DNA of 64,000 nucleotides, taken from positions 1,240,001-1,304,000 of the forward strand of contig NZ_JAYKGJ010000001.1 in NCBI RefSeq assembly GCF_036860695.1, written 5' to 3'. The notes under the pieces are model-generated. The model was not told the origin of the DNA and made no database searches. It saw only the letters and a program-made list of their open reading frames with translations. Positions within the stretch are counted from its first letter, which is position 1. The number at the start of each line of letters is the position of its first letter. Shown here one piece after another: positions 20,375-28,697 of the stretch. Position numbers and translations under genes: made by a program. This DNA is from Rosettibacter firmus. GTDB lineage: Bacteria; Bacteroidota; Ignavibacteria; Ignavibacteriales; Melioribacteraceae.

Positions 20375-20412
20375 AAAAAAAAACCCCTTCGGGAAGAATC
20401 CAGAAGAGGTTT
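20375..20412 (-). terminator. Riboswitch expression-platform terminator upstream of metY
   Basis: On the minus strand AACCTCTTC pairs with GAAGGGGTT around a short loop and is followed by a run of nine Ts. It lies directly between the SAM-I aptamer and the metY ribosome site. AAGAG just after the 3' arm of the aptamer P1 stem can pair with CTCTT of the terminator arm, giving a plausible antiterminator. Confidence 0.85.
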
Positions 20413-20424
20413 ATGAAAAATTCT

Positions 20425-20543
20425 CTTTTTCATCTTTCCCGCAACATTTAGTTGGGGCAGGATTTGGCACCTTTCCTGATTTAAGGAAGGTTGCCAAGGT
20501 GTCATCGGGCCTGTTCCCTCGACCTTTCTTGATGAAACTTTTG
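20425..20543 (-). ncRNA. SAM-I (S-box) riboswitch
   Basis: Read on the minus strand, the leader contains the S-box core in order: P1 arm TTTCATC (20531-20537), TCAAGAAAGGTCGAGGGA, the strongly conserved GGCCCGATGACACC, then GGCAACC, GGTGCCAAATCCTGC and GGGAAAGATGAAA closing P1. It is followed by an intrinsic terminator, so SAM binding should stop transcription. It precedes metY-metX, which fits methionine-pathway control. Confidence 0.95.
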
Positions 20544-20569
20544 TAAAGAACAATTTTTAATTTTTAACA

Positions 20570-20598
20570 AAAATATAATATTATTTAAGCCTTGTCAA
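20570..20598 (-). promoter_or_regulatory. Candidate sigma70-type promoter of the metY-metX leader
   Basis: TTGACA (20593-20598, minus strand), a 17-bp spacer and TATTTT (20570-20575) lie just upstream of the riboswitch. Transcription would start about 20 nt before the aptamer. The -10 matches only four of six consensus bases. Confidence 0.5.
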
Positions 20599-20790
20599 GA
20601 ATGCAAAATTTTCACAAAATACTTTCTTTAAACCATTATACTATTATATAACATAAAATTTAATAATTATAAAAAGTATAAATATTTTTTCCTATATGAT
20701 CATTGTATAAAGTTAAACTTTCTTTCATGTAAATGAATTAAATTTATCTAACATTTTAATGCACCTTTCTTTTTTTCTATCTATAGACTT

Positions 20791-20818
20791 TTCTAAAATT
20801 TTATGCCAAATTTTAGAA
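20791..20818. terminator. AT-rich perfect hairpin, possible terminator after the lipoprotein gene
   Basis: TTCTAAAATTT and its exact inverse AAATTTTAGAA flank a 6-nt loop, 54 bp after the stop of the lipoprotein gene. There is no GC core and no clean T-run, so terminator function is uncertain. Apart from this and the metY promoter I see nothing in 20554-20871. Confidence 0.35.
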
Positions 20819-20871
20819 TACATAACTTCCATTGATATACTTATGTTTTATCCTTTTTTAATAAATTTACA

Positions 20872-21999
20872 TTATTCTATACGCTGATATACTTCACTTA
20901 GACGATTCAAATACCGTGTAATTTTATATAAGCCAACATTTCTTTTAATACTAACCCCATATTCGAAGCTATGTGTTGGAACTGATATAATTTCCGGTCT
21001 TCTAATATCTTGAAACCTATTAAATGAAACAGTATCTACCATAGGTAGCCCTTTAATTTTCACTCTATTATATTGATTTATTGAAATTATTATTTTTCTA
21101 TAAGTAGTATTACTTGCAGTCTTAAAAGTATCCGTAACAAAATAAGTTTTTAAATTAGGTTCATATTTTACTGAATCAACATTCCAAGAAGATGTCCCTT
21201 CATTATGAGAAACTTCTCCATTAGTACTAAATGACCAAAAATCATATTTGAATTTATACCTTGTATTCTCATCAAAAGGGAAATAATCAGCTTTTTTACC
21301 TTGTATATATAAAAGAAAATAAAAATTTTCATTTACATATATTTTTCGATGATAATATTGGTAGAAATTTCCAAATGAATCTACAGTTATGGAATGAAAA
21401 CCTTTACACACATTATTAAATTGAAACCCTCCTCCTCCATCAGTAATAGTAGAATCACTATAAAGTAATCCTTTATCAAGATAGACCTTAACACCTCTTA
21501 GGTAATTTCCACTCACATCTTCAATTGGTTGATCCCAAACATATCCTCTTACTGTAAAAGTTTCCTTGCAATATATATCCTTATTTGGCTCAAGTAGAAT
21601 GTTTAAATTAGTATCTGGCGGTACATTTATTTGTCTTGTAAAGGTATTATACGATTTGTCATTTATAAGTATTATATAACTACCTTCTTTAACTTTATCG
21701 AAAACAAATTCCCCGTTTGATCTAATTAAAACAGAATCAAAATTCACAATATTATATAAGTAAATTTTAATTTTCTGATTATCAAACGTTCTCATAGTAT
21801 CCTGTCTTTGTGTACTATCATTTAGATCAAGAAATATATAACTAACAAATCCTTTAACAGAATAAAATTTCTTTTCTAATTGTTCTTTATCGTCTACCGA
21901 AGAAACATTATTGTTACAACTAATTGTTATCATAAAGATCGTTATGGAAAATAAATAAACGATGTGTAGATGTTTTAAATTTTTGTAAATGTTTTTCAT
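20872..21999 (-). CDS. Lipoprotein of unknown function with two prealbumin-like regulatory modules
   Basis: 375 aa. The N-terminal hydrophobic stretch ends in ITISC, a lipobox (Cys at about 28), so it is a membrane-anchored lipoprotein. Two segments (about 45-130 and 148-235) share the pattern of carboxypeptidase-regulatory or transthyretin-like beta modules: a long insertion, then GEFVFDKVKEGSYIILI in the first and GGFQFNNVCKGFHSITV in the second. The C-terminal third (ADYFPFDENTRYKFKYDFW onward) looks like a separate beta domain. It is flanked by gaps of about 320 and 465 bp and so is a single-gene unit. I do not recognise a specific family, and its function is unknown. Confidence 0.65.
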   Translation of the reverse strand: MKNIYKNLKHLHIVYLFSITIFMITISCNNNVSSVDDKEQLEKKFYSVKGFVSYIFLDLNDSTQRQDTMRTFDNQKIKIYLYNIVNFDSVLIRSNGEFVFDKVKEGSYIILINDKSYNTFTRQINVPPDTNLNILLEPNKDIYCKETFTVRGYVWDQPIEDVSGNYLRGVKVYLDKGLLYSDSTITDGGGGFQFNNVCKGFHSITVDSFGNFYQYYHRKIYVNENFYFLLYIQGKKADYFPFDENTRYKFKYDFWSFSTNGEVSHNEGTSSWNVDSVKYEPNLKTYFVTDTFKTASNTTYRKIIISINQYNRVKIKGLPMVDTVSFNRFQDIRRPEIISVPTHSFEYGVSIKRNVGLYKITRYLNRLSEVYQRIE

Positions 22000-22464
22000 G
22001 ATTTTTTTACCCCCGGTATGATAATATAATTTTATTTTTTTTTGCCCCCTAACTTCTTTAATGTTTAATTACATTTCTGGAATTCTTAAATTTATCGAAA
22101 ATTGGAATTTATTTATTCAATCATAATATATTTTATTGAACTTTATATTCCTACGATAAAATTCGTTTCATTATTAAATTTACTTATAAAAAAGCCTATT
22201 TATGTTTGTATTAATTAAAGAACAACTCATGTTTAAAAAATCTATACCGTTGTGATCTAATTTATTAAATTTTTTTATTTTTTATAATAAAAAATTCAGA
22301 CGACTCAATTATGCTTGAAGCTGTAGTTTATTAACCTTCTGAAATTGAGAGCAGATAGTTTTTTATATTTTGAGTGCATAACTATGCTTGAATAAAAAAC
22401 TGAAAAAATTATATAACTATAAGCATAAGAAGATATTAAAAACAACTAACCAATACTTTGTGTT
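22000..22464. other. Intergenic gap between lysC and the lipoprotein gene
   Basis: I see no convincing gene. Present are a weak inverted repeat AGTTTTTTAT (22357-22366) / ATAAAAAACT (22392-22401), possibly a terminator for the aspartokinase gene, and a short direct repeat TATGCTTGAA (near 22311 and 22384). The end next to the lipoprotein gene (about 22000-22050) has two T-rich tracts. Confidence 0.3.
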
Positions 22465-23850
22465 TTATGTAACAAATAATGCATCATGTAAAACATTTAG
22501 TGCTTTTTTTAATTCTTCTTTCTTAATTACTATTGTTAAATTTAGTTGAGATGATCCCTGAGCAATTGCTATTGTATTAATTCCATTTTGACCAAGTGCA
22601 GATAAAACCATTCCAGGAACACCTGGTGTATTTAATAAATCTTCGCCAACTACTGCAAGCATAGAAAGATCTTCAATAATTTCTACTCGCTTTAGTTGTT
22701 TTTCTAATATTTCTAATTTTAGCTCATTTTCAATCGCTCTTTTTGCTTTCAAACTATCAGAAGGAAAAACAGCAAAGCAAATTGTATGTCCCGAAGATCC
22801 CTGTGTAATTAAAAGTACTTTAACTTTTTCTTTAGCAAGAGCATTAAAAATTCTTGCGGAAATTCCTTCAATACCAATCAAACCACTCCCTTCTACCTGT
22901 AACATATGAACATTATCAATTGAAGAAATTCCTTTCATATTGAATTTTATATTGGGTTCTCTTGGTAAAATTAGAGTGCCTCTAAATGATGGATTAAAAG
23001 TATTTCTAATTCTTATTTTTATATTCTTTTGAAGAGCAGGTAACATTGTTGGAGAATAAATTACTTTGGCTCCAAAGTGCGACATTTCCATTGCTTCTTC
23101 GTATGTTACAGCTTTAAGTGGAAATGCACTCTGAACCTTTCGAGGATCAGCAGTCATAATTCCATTTACATCTGTCCATATTTCTATTTCATCAACATCA
23201 AGTGCTGCTCCAATAATCGAAGCTGTATAATCAGAGCCGCCTCTTCCAAGAGTTGTTGTTTCCCCATTATTTGTCGAAGCAATGAATCCTGTTACTATTT
23301 GAAGCTTTTTATTATTTGAAAAATATTCCTTTATTAATTGATTTGTCTTTTCAAAATCAACTTTAGCATTACCAAATTGTTCATCAGTTTTAATAATATT
23401 TCTTGCATCGAGTAAATCACAATCAATTTTTCTTGAAATTAATGTTTGGGAAATTATATAACAGGAAAGGTATTCTCCAAAACTCATTACTCTATCTAAT
23501 GTGCGTGGTGTTAATTCTTTTAATAAATGAATACTTTCCAGTATTTGCAATAATTCATTTAATTTTTCTTCTACAACTTTTCTGGGTTTATTTAGTTTTG
23601 ATTTTTTAATTAAGTCGCTTAAAGTACTTAAGTGTTTTTCTTTTATTTTCAAAAATGATTTTTTATATAAAGCATCTCCCTGTGCAGCTCTTCTTGCAGC
23701 ATTAATTAATTCATCGGTAATTCCAGCCATTGCAGAGCAGACAACAATTATCTGTTCTCTCTTTTGGAGGTAGTCTGAAATAATATTAATTACAGAGTTT
23801 ATACAATCTGAGTTACCAACCGAAGTTCCACCAAATTTTAGTACTTTCAT
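22465..23850 (-). CDS. lysC: Aspartate kinase, monofunctional
   Basis: 461 aa. It phosphorylates aspartate, the first step to lysine, threonine, methionine and the cell-wall precursor diaminopimelate. The N-terminal kinase motif KFGGTSVGNSD, then TTLGRGGSDYTASIIGAAL and EIWTDVNGIMTADPR, is followed by two ACT domains from about residue 310 (MLQVEGSGLIGIEGISARIF; LAVVGEDLLNTPGVPGMV). The ACT region resembles the kinase half of bifunctional ThrA more than LysC of Bacillus, but no homoserine dehydrogenase follows. It lies 11 bp after the ATP-grasp gene, with which it forms an operon. Confidence 0.92.
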   Translation of the reverse strand: MKVLKFGGTSVGNSDCINSVINIISDYLQKREQIIVVCSAMAGITDELINAARRAAQGDALYKKSFLKIKEKHLSTLSDLIKKSKLNKPRKVVEEKLNELLQILESIHLLKELTPRTLDRVMSFGEYLSCYIISQTLISRKIDCDLLDARNIIKTDEQFGNAKVDFEKTNQLIKEYFSNNKKLQIVTGFIASTNNGETTTLGRGGSDYTASIIGAALDVDEIEIWTDVNGIMTADPRKVQSAFPLKAVTYEEAMEMSHFGAKVIYSPTMLPALQKNIKIRIRNTFNPSFRGTLILPREPNIKFNMKGISSIDNVHMLQVEGSGLIGIEGISARIFNALAKEKVKVLLITQGSSGHTICFAVFPSDSLKAKRAIENELKLEILEKQLKRVEIIEDLSMLAVVGEDLLNTPGVPGMVLSALGQNGINTIAIAQGSSQLNLTIVIKKEELKKALNVLHDALFVT

Positions 23851-23861
23851 ATTTTATTAAA

Positions 23862-24908
23862 TTATTTTTTCATCGCATTTAGTTTTCTCTGATATGCAAA
23901 ATCTACAATCATTTTTAAAACAGTATCATATGAATAACCTGCATGAGCAGCAGAACGCATAAATCCAGCATCTTCCTGCAAATCTGGATTGGGATTAATT
24001 TCAAGCACATATAATTTATTATCTTTTGAAAGTCTCATATCCACTCTTGCATAATCTCTACAAGCTACTGCTTTAAAACATTTCAATGCTATTTGTTCAG
24101 CTTCAATTCTAATATTATCTTCAAGTGGAGCAGGACAAATTGGTATTGTCTTGTGATATGAAATATGATATGGATCCCACTTGGCATGAAAACTTACAAT
24201 TGGATGAAGATTCTCCGGTAATTCAGAAAAATCAATTTCACTTATTGGTAAAACAACAGGATCCTTATCGCCAAAAATTGCAACATTAAGTTCTCTACCA
24301 TTTATAAACTCTTCTACAAGAACAGGTTGATTTAAATAACCAAATATAAACTCAATTCTTTTTTTCAATTTTTCAGAATTGTAAACTACCGAATCATTAT
24401 CAATACCTACACTGGCATCTTCATAAGCTGGTTTCACAATTAACGGATAATGTAAACCTAACTTTAAAGGTTCATTTAATGACTTAACAATTTTATATCG
24501 AGGAGTTTTTATCTTTAGAGAATCCAGAATTCTTTTAGTTAAAATTTTATTTTGACAGGTTCCAAGAGTTAAAGGAGGAGCTCCAGTATAGGCTAAGTTT
24601 AGCAATTCAAGTATTCCTGTAAAATTCATTTCAAGTCGAGGTTGATCATTAAAGAGTTCAACAAGATTAAAAATTACATCAGGTTTATTCTTATCTAAAT
24701 CTTTAAAGAATAAATCTAAATTATCCTTTATATTTAATAAATATGCATCATAACCGGATTTTTTAAGAGAATTAACAATTTTTTCATATTCCTGTAAAGG
24801 ATTAACTTCTTCAATTTCGAAATACGGAGTAAATCCTAAATTGCCTTTTTTTTCGTTTTTCTTGCGAGATTCTATTCCAGTATCGTTAAAAACAACTGCA
24901 ACTTTCAT
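23862..24908 (-). CDS. D-alanine-D-alanine-ligase-like ATP-grasp protein
   Basis: 348 aa ATP-grasp enzyme. The fold is visible in PLIVKPAYEDASVGID (nucleotide-binding lysine and loop), VLVEEFINGRELNVAIFG and the metal-binding end RVDMRLSKDNKLYVLEINPNPDL. The N-terminal domain (MKVAVVFND, then PDVIFNLVELFND and YTGAPPLTLGTCQNK) is that of Ddl-like ligases. The usual Ddl motif is altered and the first half lacks the HGxxGEDG sequence, so a general carboxylate-amine ligase acting on another substrate is possible. It is co-transcribed with aspartokinase and diverges from a papain-like protein gene 93 bp away. The true substrate is unknown. Confidence 0.75.
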   Translation of the reverse strand: MKVAVVFNDTGIESRKKNEKKGNLGFTPYFEIEEVNPLQEYEKIVNSLKKSGYDAYLLNIKDNLDLFFKDLDKNKPDVIFNLVELFNDQPRLEMNFTGILELLNLAYTGAPPLTLGTCQNKILTKRILDSLKIKTPRYKIVKSLNEPLKLGLHYPLIVKPAYEDASVGIDNDSVVYNSEKLKKRIEFIFGYLNQPVLVEEFINGRELNVAIFGDKDPVVLPISEIDFSELPENLHPIVSFHAKWDPYHISYHKTIPICPAPLEDNIRIEAEQIALKCFKAVACRDYARVDMRLSKDNKLYVLEINPNPDLQEDAGFMRSAAHAGYSYDTVLKMIVDFAYQRKLNAMKK

Positions 24909-25001
24909 TTTTAATTAAATTTTTTTTACAAAGAAAATAAAAAAGTTGGTGATTACAAAACTTTTATTATTTTTGACAGAACTCAAATTAAGAGTAAAAA
25001 A

Positions 25002-25838
25002 TTGAGCTTTTATCCACAACCCAATAAATACCAATGTGGTCCTTTTGCTCTCAAATATGCTCTCGTCATGTTAGGAATTTTTAAAGACGAAGATCAAATT
25101 GGAATCATTGCCGGTAGCACATGGTGGGCTGGAACAGACGAGTTTGGACTTTCACGTGCTGCAAGAAGATTTAATTGTAAAATGAAACATTTCCAATCAA
25201 GCAATCCAGATGATGCAAGAAGACTCTTGATACAAAATTTAAAAAAAGGTTATCCCTGTATTTTGAGTGTAAAAAACTGGGAACACTGGAATACTGTAGT
25301 AAGCTATCAAAAAGGAAAATTTGTTGTTATCGATAGCGAACTCGATAAAGTTGTAAGTGTTGTTACTTCTTCACAATTAATAAAAAACTGGAAATATATA
25401 GAAAAAGAAACTGGTATTGTTAGTTATGATGGTTATGCACTCATTCCTAAATTTAAAGTTCATACACGTGCTAAATTTACTCCAGAAAAAGCTATTCAAT
25501 TAATGTATGATAAAAATGAAGACCTTGCACGCAAATGGGATCAATATACAAACGACTTAATTACAATTTGTAAACCTCGAACAAAATTAAGCTACAATGT
25601 TATTACATTTACTGAATTTTTAAGACGAAATGAATTAAACCTTGTTAAAAGAGTTGCTAACTGGCATGGCGAACCAACTTATTCCGAATTAAAAAAAATT
25701 CTTATGAATATGAAATTTGTTGCAGAAGTCTATGATCTTGTAATCCCAGAAGACGAAGAAAAAAGAGCAACAATTGATGTGGCTTCTATTCTGATGATGT
25801 ATTCCTGTGGTAAATATGGAATGACACCAATATATTAA
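25002..25838 (+). CDS. Papain-like (C39-type fold) cysteine peptidase or transferase
   Basis: 278 aa, cytoplasmic (no signal or TM segment). The start is TTG after AAGAG; no ATG fits. The first 150 residues have the C39-like arrangement: QCGPFALKYALVMLG with catalytic Cys about 12 and Gln one residue before, WEHWNTVVSYQKGKF with the His, and FVVIDSE with the Asp. The C-terminal 100 residues are helical and of unknown nature. It is divergent from the ATP-grasp ligase/aspartokinase pair, and pairs of ATP-grasp ligases with papain-like proteins are known in peptide-modification systems. It is not a bacteriocin exporter domain because no ABC module is attached. Confidence 0.6.
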   Translation: MSFYPQPNKYQCGPFALKYALVMLGIFKDEDQIGIIAGSTWWAGTDEFGLSRAARRFNCKMKHFQSSNPDDARRLLIQNLKKGYPCILSVKNWEHWNTVVSYQKGKFVVIDSELDKVVSVVTSSQLIKNWKYIEKETGIVSYDGYALIPKFKVHTRAKFTPEKAIQLMYDKNEDLARKWDQYTNDLITICKPRTKLSYNVITFTEFLRRNELNLVKRVANWHGEPTYSELKKILMNMKFVAEVYDLVIPEDEEKRATIDVASILMMYSCGKYGMTPIY

Positions 25839-25840
25839 AA

Positions 25841-26338
25841 TCACTTTAAATATTTTTTGGGATACTCAAATAAAAAAATTTCTCCTCTCCCTCTTTCTAT
25901 TTCATTCCAGCTTTCCAAATTAAATTTAAGACCAACAATACCACAGGTAGGAATATTATCTATATATTTATTACCAAGAAAATTTGCAAACGAAGTTAAA
26001 CCGGGATTATGACCAATTATCATTACCGAAGAAAATTTTTCGGGAAGATTGCTTACTACATCAGATAATTCTTTTATGCCAGCTTCATAAATTTTTTTTT
26101 CTACAATAATATGTTCTTTTCCCAGATGAATTTCTTTTGAGATTATTTCTGCAGTCATTAAAGCACGAAGAGCATGACTTGTATAAATTGTATCAATATT
26201 AATTTCTTTCTCCTTTAAAAGTTTACCCATAAATGGAGCATCGCGTTTACCTCTTTTATTTAATGGTCTTTCAAGATCAGTAAGTGATGAATCTTCCCAG
26301 CTGGATTTTGCGTGTCTTAAAAGAAATAATTTTTTCAT
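25841..26338 (-). CDS. sixA: SixA-type phosphohistidine phosphatase
   Basis: 165 aa histidine-phosphatase superfamily member. The catalytic motif LLRHAKSSW (His8) and second His in IIGHNPGLTSF are present, along with ERPLNKRGKRDAP, typical of SixA. SixA removes phosphate from histidines of phosphotransfer proteins. In this lineage the target is not known. It lies 13 bp after the HD-domain gene, in an operon, and converges with the papain-like gene with only 2 bp between stops. Confidence 0.82.
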   Translation of the reverse strand: MKKLFLLRHAKSSWEDSSLTDLERPLNKRGKRDAPFMGKLLKEKEINIDTIYTSHALRALMTAEIISKEIHLGKEHIIVEKKIYEAGIKELSDVVSNLPEKFSSVMIIGHNPGLTSFANFLGNKYIDNIPTCGIVGLKFNLESWNEIERGRGEIFLFEYPKKYLK

Positions 26339-26351
26339 TTTAGTTAGAAAT

Positions 26352-26954
26352 CTAAGAAGATATTTTAGATAACTCTTCTTTCAGTTTAGAAATGTTTCTT
26401 TTTTTCTGTTCATCATATTCTCTTCTTGCAAATTCAGTAAAGAATTTATGTGAGTTTAAGAATTCAATACTCTTTTTTAACCACTCGGCTTCGGATAATT
26501 GTCTACCAAAGTAATATTCAAATTCTTCTCGAAACAAATCGTTTCTATGCTTAAAAGTTTTTTTGCCAAGATGGGATAAATCGGCATCACATAAAATTTC
26601 TTCTAAAAGACTTTTAGGATTTTGTGGAACTTTTGTAGCAAGAATACAACTTTTTACTTTATCAATCTTAGATTGTGGATAATTTTCTTTTTTAAGAAAT
26701 TCTTCTGCATACTTTGCACTCAATTCTTCATGTCCTTCAACTTCTTCAATATAACCAAGATCGTGAAACCAGGCAGCCAGTATTACAATTTCTAAATCCT
26801 CATCACTTATGTTTGAAGCTCTTCCAATAATTTCGGCTGTTTCTGCTACATTTCTTGTGTGGTCAACATCATGGTAAACATTATTACTTGAGATCTTTGT
26901 TTGAAGAAGATTCAATACATATTCTTTAACTTTTTCTATTAATTCATAATCCAT
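26352..26954 (-). CDS. HD-domain phosphohydrolase
   Basis: 200 aa HD-superfamily protein. The metal-binding residues run in order: YHDVDHTRNVAE (first His), AAWFHDLGY (HD pair), HEELSAKYAEEFL and CDADLSHLG (last Asp). Such small HD proteins hydrolyse nucleotides or phosphate esters. The substrate cannot be told from sequence. It is co-directional with sixA, which follows 13 bp later. The C-terminus is a charged helix. Confidence 0.8.
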   Translation of the reverse strand: MDYELIEKVKEYVLNLLQTKISSNNVYHDVDHTRNVAETAEIIGRASNISDEDLEIVILAAWFHDLGYIEEVEGHEELSAKYAEEFLKKENYPQSKIDKVKSCILATKVPQNPKSLLEEILCDADLSHLGKKTFKHRNDLFREEFEYYFGRQLSEAEWLKKSIEFLNSHKFFTEFARREYDEQKKRNISKLKEELSKISS

Positions 26955-27079
26955 AAATTATATTTAATAAATTGCTTACTCAAAATAATAATTTTTTAGA
27001 AACACACAACTATACTTTTATGATTTGAATCAAAGTTTATATTAACAACAAAATAATTAATTTTGTTTAAGAATTTTAT

Positions 27080-27865
27080 ATGGTGTTTATTATGATCTCA
27101 TTAAAAAACAAAATTATCTTTATAACAGGGGCAACCTCTGGTATTGGTAAAGCCTGTGCATATGCCTTCGCAAAAGAAGGAGCAAATGTTATAATTAGTG
27201 CAAGAAGAAAAGAATTATTAAATGAAATTGCTGATGACATTAGAACAAATCATAATGTTAATGTATTGCCTTTAATGTTAGATGTTAGAAACAGAAAAGA
27301 AGTTTTTGATACTATAAACTCACTTACAGATGAATGGAAGAAAATTGATATTCTAATTAACAATGCGGGACTGGCTCGTGGCTTAAATAAATTTTATGAA
27401 GATAATCCAGATAACTGGGAAGAGATGATCGATACAAATATCAAAGGTTTATTATATGTAACATATGCAATTTTACCAGGAATGATCGAAAGAGGTTTTG
27501 GTCATATAATAAATATTGGTTCTATAGCTGGACACGAAGCATATCCAAAAGGTGCTGTTTATTGTGCAACAAAGCATGCAGTCGATGCAATTACAAAATC
27601 ATTAAGAATGGATACAATTGATAAAAATATTTTGGTCAGTACAATCGATCCGGGACTGGTTGAAACCAATTTTAGCAAAATTAGATTTGATGGCGATGAA
27701 GAAAAAGCAAAAGCAGTTTATAAAGGATTAATCCCATTGACAGGAGAAGATGTTGCAGATGCGGTAATTTTTTGTGCAACTCGTCCTCCTCACGTCAATA
27801 TTGCTCAAATAACACTTCTAGCATCACAGCAGGCATCTGCTACAATTGTTTATAGAAAAGAATAA
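27080..27865 (+). CDS. Short-chain dehydrogenase/reductase (YdfG-like)
   Basis: 261 aa classical SDR. The nucleotide-binding motif TGATSGIG, the NNAGLA motif, and the catalytic Ser in NIGSIAGHEAYPKGAVYCATKHA with the Tyr and Lys five residues apart (Y-x-x-x-K) are all present. The closest remembered type is YdfG/serine 3-dehydrogenase, which oxidises 3-hydroxy acids with NADP. An internal ATG at 27092 (MISLKNK) may be the real start; neither has a good ribosome site. It is a single-gene unit ending in a strong terminator shared with the convergent tsaC. Confidence 0.88.
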   Translation: MVFIMISLKNKIIFITGATSGIGKACAYAFAKEGANVIISARRKELLNEIADDIRTNHNVNVLPLMLDVRNRKEVFDTINSLTDEWKKIDILINNAGLARGLNKFYEDNPDNWEEMIDTNIKGLLYVTYAILPGMIERGFGHIINIGSIAGHEAYPKGAVYCATKHAVDAITKSLRMDTIDKNILVSTIDPGLVETNFSKIRFDGDEEKAKAVYKGLIPLTGEDVADAVIFCATRPPHVNIAQITLLASQQASATIVYRKE

Positions 27866-27868
27866 AAA

Positions 27869-27918
27869 ATACCTTCCTAAAAGTTTTAGAATTTTATGAA
27901 ATACTTTTAGGAAGGTAT
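27869..27918. terminator. Bidirectional terminator between SDR and tsaC
   Basis: ATACCTTCCTAAAAGT (27869-27884) is repeated exactly inverted at 27903-27918 with an 18-nt loop. It lies between two convergent stops (27865 and 27922) and has an A-run on the left and an AT-rich flank on the right, so it can serve both strands. Confidence 0.7.
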
Positions 27919-27921
27919 AAA

Positions 27922-28533
27922 TCATACAAACATACTGATATCACCAGCTCCAACTCTAAGTATTTCGGGCTCTTCTTGACTTAAATCAATTATGCTCGAA
28001 GGTTCCCCTTCAAGCGCACCAGCAGATAACATTAAGTCTACTTTCGTATTAAAAATTATTCTTATTTCCTCAGGATCATAAAGTACTTCGCCTTTCCTGT
28101 TTGTTACACTTGTGCTTACAATTGGATTTCCAAGTTCTTTGGCAAGCATTAGAGCAACTTTATGGTCAGGTATTCTTATACCAACAGTTTTTCTTTTAGT
28201 CCATAATTTTTTAGGTACTTCTCTTGCTGCGGGAAGAACAAAAGTATATGGACCCGGTAATAATTTTTTCATGATTCTATATGCATAATCAGAAACTTTG
28301 GCATATTTAGAAATATCTTTAAAATCTGGACATATAAAGCTGTATAATTTTGTCCCGGTTTCGTGTTTTATTTCATAAATTCTTTCTAATGCTTCGTGGT
28401 TGTATATATCACATCCAAGTCCATACACTGTATCTGTTGGATAAATTATAACACCACCATTTCTTAATACTTCTACAGCTTTATATATGTAACGTAATTG
28501 AGGAGTAACTGGATGTAATTCATAAAATTCCAT
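27922..28533 (-). CDS. tsaC: L-threonylcarbamoyladenylate synthase (Sua5/YrdC/TsaC)
   Basis: 203 aa YrdC-fold protein that makes threonylcarbamoyl-AMP from threonine, bicarbonate and ATP for the t6A37 tRNA modification. The family motifs GGVIIYPTDTVYGLGCD, KLLPGPYTFVLPA and GIRIPDHKVALMLAKELG are plain. The length is that of the single-domain TsaC form without the Sua5 extension. AGGTTCT precedes the ATG. It is a single-gene unit, divergent from the MFS transporter. Confidence 0.92.
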   Translation of the reverse strand: MEFYELHPVTPQLRYIYKAVEVLRNGGVIIYPTDTVYGLGCDIYNHEALERIYEIKHETGTKLYSFICPDFKDISKYAKVSDYAYRIMKKLLPGPYTFVLPAAREVPKKLWTKRKTVGIRIPDHKVALMLAKELGNPIVSTSVTNRKGEVLYDPEEIRIIFNTKVDLMLSAGALEGEPSSIIDLSQEEPEILRVGAGDISMFV

Positions 28534-28697
28534 AGAACCTCCTAAAAAAATTGGAGAATTAATTTATTATGTTATCCCTCCGTTGAATTCCATAAGTAAG
28601 GATTGAATTGACAATATAAATGTTAAAAGTTATTTACAAATAATCAACTCAAAAAATTTTTTCTTAGGTTTGTTTTTACAATTAATAATATTTTATT

